64,000 nucleotides of DNA from Drosophila persimilis (lineage: Eukaryota > Arthropoda > Insecta > Diptera > Drosophilidae), in NCBI RefSeq assembly GCF_003286085.1, contig NW_020825326.1, positions 1,550,001-1,614,000 of the forward strand. Direction: 5' to 3'. Both the position numbers and the translations under genes were made by a program. Shown here piece after piece: positions 13,201 to 25,867 of this stretch. Position 1 is the first letter of the stretch. The number at the start of each line of letters is the position of its first letter. The notes under the pieces are model-generated. The model searched no databases, was not told the DNA's origin, and saw nothing but the letters and a program-made list of their open reading frames with translations.

Positions 13201-16200
13201 CTGGATGGGGCTTGAAATCCAATGTCAACGGGACTGGCCCTATATGCAGCAATCGTTCATCGCTTCCGGCTTCTGGTGGCAGATCTGCAAATTGAGAATG
13301 TAAACAAAAATTGGAACGTGAAAGAGCGACATTCAAGCATTGGTTAGGCGAGATCGAGATCCAAATGAATTTGTAAATAAAAGTTGGGGTCTTTCTAAAG
13401 AGTGCCTATGGTTACGTTCTATGGTTACATATGTGTATCTGAATTTACTTTCCGTTTACACCAAGAGAAAGACAGAAAGAGCGGTCAGGAAAATCCATTG
13501 CAGTGCCCCACCTTCTTTGAATACACCTTGAGTTAGCAGAGGCGTGTTCTCTGGCTCTCTATTATTCTGCGCCTGGCTCTTATTCGAAGTGCTCAGTGGA
13601 TGTATTCATGTGCATACATACATATGTATGTAAGTTAACGTACCCAATTCCATTGAGCTCTTATACGAGTTGTAAACAATCTTTGGTTTTCCAAAACGAA
13701 AACAATTTCAATCTTGGGCCTCCGCCTAATTGATTTCTAAGATGTACAATCTCAAGCGCCCCCGCCGCAATCCCATTCTTTGACACTCGCCTAAATGGAA
13801 AACCAATGTTTGCCCACACCCGGCTTCTCATAAACAATCTCACTCCCGGCTTTCTGCAGATCCTGCACTTTAGGCCTTTTACAGTTCTCTCTTTGGATGA
13901 CGAAATCTAATACTCGGGATGGCGAAATCAATTGAAATGTTTATAGAAAAACGATTCCCGAAAGGGATCAACGATGCAAAGATCAGAAAGTTCAAATCAG
14001 TCTTGATCCAGCAGCGACACCGCAAAGTCTAGCTAAATATTAAGATCGCGCAATCCCTTGGCCCGGAATTCCTTTGTGACCCTCTACTTAAATCTATATC
14101 AGTGAAGTTCGAAGTAAAATAAAAACTTTTTAAAAACACAATCCGCTACCGCAGTTGTTTAATTGGCGCCCAACGTGGGGCGACGTTGTCTAAAAAGCAC
14201 CGAATGATAAAAGTGTTGCGTCGTGCCGAAACCCGAAGGACAATTAATTAATGGAATAAATCCTTCAAAATTAAAAACGCGGAGTGACTGTGTGATATAG
14301 ATAAAAAAAAGTGAGATAAAAAGGAAACAAACCGGAGCTTAGGGTGTGCAAAAACAAATACAAATACAAATACAAATACAAATACAAATACAAATACAAA
14401 TACAAATACAACGCAAAATACAAATAAAACAAAAAGCTAATCAAGGCAATTCGTAAATACAAAAAAAACCAAAGAAACCCAAAGTTTTTAAAAAAACAAA
14501 ACCAACAAAACCGACAAAACCAAAATACAAAGAAAGTGAAACGATCAGCGAAGCCAAAGAAGGAAGACCCCCAGAAGACCCAGCTGAGCAAAGAAATTTA
14601 AGAAGGAAGACCCGTTCGAAGATCTGCCAAACTAAGAAGGACGACCCCTACCGGATATTTCGTGAGCAAGAGTTGTATTAATAAATATATAAGTTCAATT
14701 AGGATATATAAGATTATAAAAACTAACATATAAGAAAAATTAAAAGTGGATCAGCTAACTTTAGATTTTGAAAAACTAAAAATGATTAACTCTCAAGCAA
14801 GGACCGATCTCACAGCAGATCTGGTCAAACAATTGATAGCACTTCAAATTTCACAAGTACAAGAGCAAATTGTAAATTTAAAACAGCAAATAGAAACTAA
14901 ATCCGATCAGGTATCGGATTATCAGGCAGAAACAATAGACGAGACAATAAGAGACGACACCACATTGAAGGTAATAGAATCCCTACCAATTTTTAATGGT
15001 GGATTAAACCAATATGTAGGATGGAGGGAAGCTGCAGAAACTGCAGTGAAGTTATATAAGAAAGGAAGTAAGCAATATTATATTGCATTAACAATTTTGA
15101 GAAACAAAATAACAGGACCAGCACATGACGCACTGACCAACCACGGGACAGTTCTAAATTTTGATGCCATACTTTCACGGCTTGACTTTGTTTACAGTGA
15201 CAAGAGACCTATTTACATAATAGAACAGGAATTAAGCGTTCTCCGACAAGGGAACCTTTCAATTATAGATTTCTATAACGAGGTTAACAAGAAAATGACC
15301 TTGTTAATAAATAAGACAATAATGACTCACGGAAAGGACAGTGAGATCACCAAGGAATCAAATAAAAAAATTAGAGACAATGCCTTACGCATTTTTGTCA
15401 CTGGCCTAAACGGCGGCATTGCTGAAATCCTATTTTCATTGAATCCCCCAGATTTACCGAATGCCTTAGCAAAGGTACAGGAATTGCAATCTAATAACAT
15501 TCGGGCCCAATTTGCCTACCAATTCAGCGGTCCCAGAAATTCAGGGAATAATAATTTTAATACCTTAAGATTCAACCAACGACAACCTAGGACTAACAGT
15601 TCACCATTCGACCAAAAAAGGGATTTGCAGAGGAATAACATGTCTTGGGGACAACCCTATTTCTTGGGTAATAGACAACAAAATCAGGCCCCAGAACCAA
15701 TGGAGGTAGACGAATCTATACAAATCCGGAACCGACAGAACAGCAATCAATTCAGGGGAAATAATAACAATAGAAATTATCGGGAGAATACTAACGGTTA
15801 TTTTAGGAGAAATAATAACAATTATAGCCAAGCCCAGCATTTTAGGGCAAACGTAGTCCCGAATAATCAGTCTAACGACAATCCAGCGCAGAAACGAAAA
15901 CTAAACGAAATGTCGGAACAACCGGCTAATAAAGCAATGAGGATAAATAACATTGAGGAGGATCATTTTTTAGATCAGCCCCCGAAGTAGGTCTGCCCTA
16001 CCTAAAAAGAGTAGACAAAAAAATAAACAGAGAATTAAAAGTTTTGATAGATACGGGAGCAACTTCCTGTTATATAAAAAAAGGAATTTACGACAATAAA
16101 AATGAATTACCAATCTATAAGAAAGTTGCTACAGTGAATGGGTTTTCAATAATTAAATATTTCCATAATATAACAATTTTCAACACAAAGCAAGTGTTTT

Positions 16201-19200
16201 ATGAAATAGATGGAATGGAGGCAGATTTACTAATAGGATTTAACCTATTAAAGAAAATCGGAGCGGTTATTGATACAGGAAAGGGGACTTTAAGTTATAA
16301 AGACAATGAGGAGAAACTAATATATGACGAGGTCCTTTCTTTAAACAAATTAACCTTTATAGAAGGAAAAACCATCCTTCCGTTGAAGGAATATATAATA
16401 AAAAAATATTTTGAAGAAGAAAAAGAAATGAAAAGCGATTCAGTAAAGGTAGAAGGAAGTTTATATAGCTTGGGATCAAAAAATCCTGAGCACGCCGACG
16501 AAGAATTATCCGTCAATAGTTTGGGATTCAAATATCCTGAGCCCGCCGTCGTTGAATTATCCGACATCCAAAGTTTTAATAGTTTGGGATTAAAATATCC
16601 TGAGCACGCCGTCGTTGAATTATCCGACACTAAAAGTTCGAATAGTTTGGGATTAAAGAATCCTGAACACGCCGTCGTTGAATTATCCGACAATAAACAA
16701 TTTAAAAGTTTGGGATGCAAAAATCCTGAACGCGCCGTCGTAGAAATATCCGACATTCAAAATTATGCAAATTCTGAATTGAAAAAAATGAAATTGTATA
16801 ACACAATAACCTACAAAGAGGACAATTTAGAAAATCTCAGAGAGAAAATGGTATCTATCATCGAAGAAGACCATGCCAATATAAATTTACAGTTACCGTT
16901 CAGAACGGATATAAAAGGAGAGATTAACACTGAACACGATAGACCGGTATATGGCAAGCAGTATCCATACGCTTATTCGGTTAACGATTTCGTTAATAAC
17001 GAAATAAGTAAAATGTTAGATGAAGGTATAATCAGACCTAGTAAAAGCCCATATAATTCACCGGTAATAGTAGTACCAAAGAAGGGAGTAAATGAGGACG
17101 GAACTCCTAAGCATAGATTAGTAATAGACTTTAAGAAACTTAATGAAAACACTATACCGGATAGATACCCTATGCAAGATCCTTCAGTAATCCTTGCCAA
17201 TTTAGGTAAAGCGAAATATTTCTCGGCCATTGACTTAGAGTCAGGTTTCTATCAGATTTTAATGAGGGAATCAGATATTGAAAAAACATCTTTTTCCATA
17301 AATAACGGCAAATATGAATTTCTAAGAATGCCTATGGGATTGACGAACGCTCCCAGAATTTTCCAAAGGGCAATGGACGATATACTTAGAGAACAAGTTG
17401 GGAAAACTTGTCACGTTTATATGGACGATATAATAATATTTTCAAAAACTATAGAACAACATTATAAAGATCTAATTCATATAATTCAGATATTGCAAAA
17501 CGCTAACATGAAAATTTCACTTGAAAAGTCTAAATTCTTTCAATTGGAAACCAAATTTCTGGGATACATTGTTTCCCAAAATATCATTAAAACAGATCCA
17601 GACAAAATCTCCACAATACAAAACTATCCAATTCCTAAAAATATCAGAGAGCTACGTAGCTTCTTAGGACTAACAGGGTATTACAGAAAATTTGTCCGAA
17701 ATTATGCCACAATTGCCAAACCTTTAACAAAATATCTGAGCGGAGTAAATGGGAAAGTTTCACGAAGGGCATCCAAGAAAGCATTAATACAGCTGGATGA
17801 ACCAGCAATTGGAGCATTTAATAATTTAAAGGACAGTTTAATAGCACATATTGAATTAGTACAACCAGATTACAATAAAAAATTCACATTAACCACAGAT
17901 GCATCGGACATAGCAATAGGTGCAGTTTTGTCGCAAGATGGGAATCCCATAACATTTATTTCTAAAACTTTAAGTAAAACCGAGCAATTATATGCTACTA
18001 ATAAAAAAGAATTATTAGCTATTGTATGGGCATTAAAAAATTTGCGAAATTATTTATACGGAGTGAGTGGAATTGAAATACATACAGATCACCAACCTTT
18101 GTCCTTTGCAATGTCGCAAAAAAATCCAAATGTTGAAATGAAACGTTGGTATTACTTCATAGAAAGTTTCACACCAAAAATCATTTATAAGCCAGGCTCA
18201 ACTAACGTAGTAGCGGACGCGTTATCTCGGATTAAAATAAATCATATGACAGATAGTGATGTCGACCAGACAGAATCAGAATCAGACATAAATACTCAGC
18301 ATTCAGCAGAGAGTAGTTTCGAAAACGTCATTCAAGAGACTAGCAAGCCTCTAAACCAATTTAAACAGCAGCTACTATTAGCGCAAGGGAGATTCACAGT
18401 TCATGAGTTAGTAAGAGTTTATGAAAATACCCGACATATTATTGAATTTGATACGGTTGACAATCTGCTAATCATTTTAAAAGAATTTATTCAGCCTCAC
18501 TTAACCACAGGAATACACTGCACTTTAGAAGATTTATACCTTATCCAAAATAAGCTAAAGGAAAACTTCATAAATAAATTTCTCTTCACAAGAAAGTTCC
18601 TCCAAGATGTAGTAAATTCAGAAGATAAAGCTATAATTATAGAAGAAACACATTGCAGAGCCCATAGAGGACTAGACGAAAATTACAAACAAATAACTAA
18701 GCTGTATTATTGGCCAAACCTGCACAAAAAATTAAAAGAATATATAAAAAATTGTGAGATCTGTAACAAAAACAAATATCGGAGACACCCTGTAAAAATT
18801 CCAATTGGGGAAGCTCCCATTCCAGCAAAAGAAGGAGATCAATTACACTTAGACATATACTATGCCCAAAACCTAACATTCATAACTTGTATAGATTCTT
18901 ATTCCAAATACTTGGTGGTCAAGGAAATTCAAAGTAAATTAAACATTGAAAATAAGGTAATGGAAATTTTACAACACTTTCCGTTAGCAACATCATTAAT
19001 GACTGACAACGAACCAAGCTTTACTTCAGCACAATTTAGATCATTCATACAAAGAAGTAACTTAACTATTTATTATGCTGATCCCAGACACAGCACCTCA
19101 AATGGTCAGGTAGAAAGGGTACATTCCACACTAACAGAAATAGCGCGGTGCATCAAGGATGAACTAAATCTAACAGATTATTCAGAAATAATAATAAGGG

Positions 19201-22200
19201 CGGCACTGAAATATAACCTGACGATACATTCAACGACCAATCAAATGCCATATGACATATTGTATAACAAAATAGAACACAAACATAATCCAATATTACT
19301 TAAGGAAGCTCAGACCAAAATGCTTAAGATACATAACAAAGATAGAAGAGAAAAAGATTATAAAATAGGAGAAGTAGTCTATGAAAAGAAATTCGGGGAA
19401 AGAAATAAACTTCAATCCCGATACAAAAAGCAGGTAGTTAAGGAAAATCGACCGAATAAAATTATAATCAACAATAGAAACAGAATTATACATAAAGATA
19501 ACATCAAATATTAAATATTTTTTCCAGAAAATGTATGCGAATATACTAATACTGACTTTTGTTATATTGACGACTGCGGAAGTAATTGACTATACGCATA
19601 GTGACTATCTATTGCTCAAAGACGACAGAGACGTTTACACTTATGAAACATACGCTGAACTTTTCCATATTACTAATTTGAGTTTTTATAGAGAGATAAT
19701 TGATAAAGAATCCAAATATGTCAACAAATCAATTAATTCAGACGATGAGTGGGAAATATCAATGGACTTAAGTCTATTAAAATTAATGATTTCAGAATTA
19801 GTTCCAAAACGGAAAGAAAGGGGAATAAATGAATTAGGTACCATTTGGAAATGGATAGCAGGCAGCCCTGATCATGACGACTTTTTGAAAATACAAAATA
19901 AAGTAAATGAATTAACTGAAAATAATAATAAACAATTTGTAATAAATTCCAAATTTTTCAAAGAAATTGAATTGCTATCAAATTCATTAAAGAATGTCAT
20001 CTTCAATGAAGAAACGATACTGAGAAAGCATCGTTTAAAATTAATAACTTTTGACCTACTAAATTTAGTTGATACCATAACCCTCTTAAAAGTAAACATT
20101 TTCAATACAAAAATTTTAAATAAAAACGAAATAGAGGACATTTATAAGCATGAAAAACATAATGTTGAACTGTCTGATCTGTTGGACATTGCAACGGTTA
20201 AAATAATTCGAAATGCAGATTTAATAATCATTTACATAAAATATCCTCAAATTAAAGATATTTGCAAGTTTTACCATGCAAGAGCCATCTCACAAAATGA
20301 TGGAATGTTAGTTATAAGTGAAAAAGTTTGTGAATGTAAGGAGAAATACTATTTAATGAATAATTTTAAAAGTGAAACTTTTAACAATTACGCACAAATA
20401 AATTTAAAGAGTACCTGTTTCACCAATTTACTTAATGGCTTTAAAGCCAACTGCACTAAAAAAAGGGAAAAAAAACAAAGAAATAGACATCATTCAGGAT
20501 GGTGCCATATTAGTTTCAGGCAAAAATATCGTAGACAATACTACTTTGTTAGGATCGTATCTCCTTATATTCAACAACACAATTGTAATAAATAATATAA
20601 GCCACATAAATGATAAGGGTAAAATTCTAAAATATATATCGCATCATAGATATAGCGATTTTGAATTAGTTGATTATATACAATCAAATGATAAGCAATT
20701 TTCTTTTGATAATGTTAATATTTTAAATCCCCTTATAACATTAGGTAATACGGCCTTACCATTAACAACATTATTTTTAATCATTTTGATATTGTTAATG
20801 TTATTTTACTTCTGCTATAAATTAACCAAATTTGTACTTATTAAATCAATAAGAATACCGTCAGAAGAAATAGTGGAAAGCAACATTCAAATACTGTCAG
20901 AAGAAATTAGAGCTCTATCAGAACTTCAAAATGTATCGGGACGAAACATTTAAGAATGGGGGGAGTTAACGTACCCAATTCCATTGAGCTCTTATACGAG
21001 TTGTAAACAATCTTTGGTTTTCCAAAACGAAAACAATTTCAATCTTGGGCCTCCGCCTAATTGATTTCTAAGATGTACAATCTCAAGCGCCCCCGCCGCA
21101 ATCCCATTCTTTGACACTCGCCTAAATGGAAAACCAATGTTTGCCCACACCCGGCTTCTCATAAACAATCTCACTCCCGGCTTTCTGCAGATCCTGCACT
21201 TTAGGCCTTTTACAGTTCTCTCTTTGGATGACGAAATCTAATACTCGGGATGGCGAAATCAATTGAAATGTTTATAGAAAAACGATTCCCGAAAGGGATC
21301 AACGATGCAAAGATCAGAAAGTTCAAATCAGTCTTGATCCAGCAGCGACACCGCAAAGTCTAGCTAAATATTAAGATCGCGCAATCCCTTGGCCCGGAAT
21401 TCCTTTGTGACCCTCTACTTAAATCTATATCAGTGAAGTTCGAAGTAAAATAAAAACTTTTTAAAAACACAATCCGCTACCGCAGTTGTTTAATTTGTAT
21501 GTGTATCGCTCTATTGGCTGATTATATAGATAAGGCCGCGCTTATCGGACGCTTTTAAAAATAAATCTAATACGTATTCAGAATGCCAGCAAAACGACTC
21601 AACTTGGACACCTCTCTCTCGCTCTCGCTCTCTCTCTCTCTTGCTCACTCTCGAACCATGTACATATACATATGTACATGTATGTGTCTGAAATACGAGT
21701 ATAGGTATAGGATGTACGTAAATATGTGTGTTGACTATTTTTAGTAACCTTGTACAGCAAAAGTTTACAGCGATTACAGCGACCATACAAATATATGGAC
21801 ATATGTAAAAATGAGTATATGTATGTATAGCATATGTGGGTACTCTGTGGGTAGCCCAACATTTTGTTCGTACACTCTTCTCGCCAGAACCGTTTGCTCG
21901 TCCGTAGGTTCCTTTAAACTGCGACCATAGACCGGCTTGTCCTAAAGGTGCATAATCTATGGTGACTCTGAGATATCCTTCTATTGAGGAACATGGCACA
22001 GCAGATGCAAACGAACGCACTTTGTGCTGTGTTTTGGCCAGTGTACGAATGTTTCTCCATTTTCATCTTCTTCTTCTTCTCTTAGCCTCGCACGTGACGA
22101 TAGCCAGCCGTCGAGGCAGCAGCAGACCTGTTTCGTTGTCGCTCTCCCGCTCTCCCGCTCTTTCCCTTTTTAACACCGATCAACTAATTTGATTTGCTGC

Positions 22201-25200
22201 GACACTACAAACAAAAAATGATGAAAAATTCCGCCTGAACTGAACATTTGACAGCACTGCCAGCTGCGGCTGTCGCTGTCGCTGAGGCTGCCGCTGCGGC
22301 TAGAAGAGTGCAGTCGGCAAATGTTTCATTGATAAATATCGCTGTCACCGCCACCGGCGATGTCGCTGCCGCTGTCGACGCAGGAGAGACTGAGAAGGGC
22401 AGCGGAACGGTAACAGTTACCATTTCCTTGTGCTCATTTGCTCTCTCCCGCTCTTATTGTTTGCCATGGCAAACACTCCCATTCCCACTCCCACTCTGCT
22501 TCTGGACTAATTGCGCGCAAAACAAATACACATGACTAACCGAAAAGTCCAACTGGTGATGCTGGCAAGTCGAGTTTGGCAGGAATTGGGGGAGAGCGAG
22601 AGAGAGGCTATAAATAGAGCAACAAAAGCCAAAAGCAGCAGCAGCCAACAACAATATCGGGAGAGGATGCCAGACGTCGGGTGCCGACGCTTTTGATACC
22701 CTTCTATCGCTCCCATGACAGCTCCCACTTGGAAGGAACACTCTCTAGCGTATGGTTAGATAATGATATACCGATCATATCCGATCGTCGCTTCGGTTCC
22801 GACTCTACACTCGTGCCCCGAAAAGTATGGCAAGTGTAACTATGGCAAACGTCTGCTCCGAATCGTAATACTCTCTGCCAGCGTATACAAAAAAAAACTA
22901 AAAAAAAAAGCACAAAAGCATGTTCCCAACTCGGTTATGTTGTGTGTGTGCGTGTGTGTGTGTGTGTGTGTGCGTATCTAACCGAACAGGCCGTGACCTG
23001 CTGCGGGCTGCGCTTGCTCTGCTCTGCTGGTGCTGCTGCTGCTGCTGTTCTGTTCTAATTTTAGAAGCATTTATAAATCGTGCATGGCTGTGGGGAGTAT
23101 ATTTAGAAGTGGCAACACTGCAAAAGCAGCAACAACATCATTATCATCATCACATATTGCACAAAGTGTAGAGGAGCATGGGTATGCACTCATACAAGTG
23201 CAAGTGCAGCGAAAGAATAAAATGTATGTGCATGCACATGTACATTGTATGCATGTATGCCGCTGCAGCTGCACATGAGACGAAAAGCTAGCAACAACAA
23301 AATGTTAAGCTATACGAATATTTCACTTTCGTTTGGACATGTACATATGTGCTTATGGTATACATATGTATGTATGTAAGTATGTATAAACACTAACAAA
23401 TAAACACTTAAACAGTGCATTTTGCGCACCAAATGGGAAAAATTCGAACTTTGAGACCGTGGATTCCTTTCCAGAGTATCCGCACGTCGACTCAACCCTG
23501 TGCAAATGCAAAACAGAAAAGGAAGAAAACGAGCCGAACCAAAGTGGGGTCTCTTTCGCTCTTGGTGATGCGCTGGCTGCTGCAGGTGGAAAACATTTGC
23601 ATGCCAAATGCTGCATGGTGGGGAGGGGGAGCAGGCCAGTTGGTGGTGTGGGTGCTCCTCTCCCGTAGTCGTGAACGTTCACGTTCAAACAAAATTTGAA
23701 TGAAAAACAAATGCGTACTCCATTCCTTCCATCTCTCTACCCGCTCTCTCTATCTCTATGCTGCTCTGCTCTGCTCTGCTCTGCTCCCTTTTTCTTGTTT
23801 TCTTCAAGGTCAACTTCTGTGTTGTGTCGTGCTTTGTTGTGTTGACATAGAAACCAAAGGTACAACAAAAGCACTTCCAGGGTGCACGTGTGTGTCGGGT
23901 GTTGGGTGTCGTAAAAATATGCGCAAGCAGTGAATGGACGTCGAAAGTCGACGATTTTGATACCCTTGCAGATCCAATAACACGTTTTTCTCACCAAAAC
24001 TTGTTGATAGACCCATAGACCCCTTGCCGACTACGGTCAGACATACATACATATGTACATACATACATAAATGTGTTCATACGATTGTAAGAATATTTAT
24101 ACATATGTACATATATGTACAGCTGCGGCGAAAAAAATAGCACCATGTGGATAATGTGTCCGCATTGATGGATTTTGTTTAAACAACGGTTCCAATGAAC
24201 CTTGTTAAGACTAATATGGGGTCAAAATTTAACGTATCCCAGAGCATAAAAATATGGCACCTGAGTTGTATTTAAAGATTGATATTTTGTTGTATAGCCT
24301 TTGGCAGCAACAACAGCAGCTCAACATCACGGCCTCAGGGTTCACTCTTGGGATATTGATCCTCGAACCCTGCAGAATACCCCAAAGATCTTTATTGTTC
24401 TTTGATTCCGTATCAGCAACACATTTTTTAGCTTCACCCTAAAAATAAGCAATGGGGGTTCAAGTCTGGAGACTGAACAGGCCAATCCATTGCACTGAGT
24501 GAATTGTGCTCGAACGACTTTCAGGCTTTCTGTCTAGATCGTTTTGGGTCATATTCCCGTAGGAAGACAGAAAACATGTCCATTTCGTATTACGCTTAAG
24601 GCAGCATCACTGTTTCTTAGATATCATTATAGACACGTTGATCCCTCATCGGTCTGTGCCATGTACTGGGTCACCTTCCTAGGACGAAAATCATGCCCAT
24701 TCGATTATGCTTGCTTTTCCATGTCTAATGGTTTTACATGCAAGTCAGAGGGTTGTATTCTGCACTAGGTAGTCGCCTCGCAGGATGTCTCTCCAACTTT
24801 CTTTGGCCCAACTCTTTCTGCCCTATGGCTTTCCGTCAAAAGTGGAATTTTCCTCGGACTATTTGCGTTCTTGTAAGCAAGATCTAACCTTCCTGCTACT
24901 TGACGATCTTTTAAGATCCTTTTTTTTGGCTCTGTGGCCGACTTAAACGGGTCCTCCTTGCTCTTACCAACCAGTAATTTAACCAGAAATATATACATAC
25001 ATATGTATGTATATAAGTACATATATTCCATGTGTTTCTTTGAACATTTTATTTGAACTACCGACCATTTGCCCCCCTTCGCATAGGTCTTGTCTTCTGA
25101 AATTAAAGTTTTGATCCTTTGGCTTTTTTCTTCGGTCGTTCTGGCTGTAAGCCACTGATTTTTAATCCAATCAAGAACTTAAAATATCAAAAAGCTCTAA

Positions 25201-25823
25201 AAAGTAAAAGTTACAATACAAGATCGTTTTTAGTGCTATTTTCGTTGGTGCCCCATCTGAAAAAGGACCAGCTCAGAGTTTTACAGTGTACATACATATG
25301 TATGTACTTGTGTACATACATAAACAGCTTACAGACCATGGGGCATGGGTAATGGACTTGGTTCTTGGAGCTGATCAGGAATATACATATGTATGTAACA
25401 TGTGTGCGCTCTATTGAGCATTTCGATATATGTACATATGTATGGTTAAAATAATAATACCTTCGGCGAGGCTATTGAAAGCGCTATAAAGCTTTATGAG
25501 AGCCATGACGATGGGGACGGGGGGGTCTCGACTCTTCTCGTCTCGTCATTGAAATTGAATTTCAATTGGAAGTTGATACGAGTACATGTTGCGGAGATAC
25601 AAACATATGTCCATACATGCATACATACATATGTATGTAGATATTGAGAGCGGGAGAGGGAGAGAAAGACTGAAGCTTTAGCTTGAGCCCACAAAAATGT
25701 TCTGTTCTCGGGGTCCCCTGCTCTTTCTTTTGCGCTGCCTCTCTCTTCCCTTCTTCCTTCCACAATAAGTTTGTTTTGAGTGATAGGCAGGCCGGACGCG
25801 TTCACATGTACAGATGGATGTGT

Positions 25824-25867
<44 letters not shown>

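Larger units (their letters stand above)
13629..21499 (+). mobile_element. Complete gypsy-group errantivirus with TGTA target-site duplication
   Basis: A 7863-bp LTR element (13633-21495) is flanked by TGTA on both sides (13629-13632 and 21496-21499). It has two 532-bp LTRs beginning AGTTAAC and ending TTTAATT, a tRNA-Lys primer site, gag, pol by -1 frameshift, an env frame and a polypurine tract. LTRs starting AGTTAAC, a 4-bp duplication and env after integrase are the errantivirus (gypsy) layout. It lies in the HDAC4 first-coding-exon intron, antisense to the gene. The element is far more A-rich than its surroundings. Gag and pol are open throughout; env changes frame once. Confidence 0.96.
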
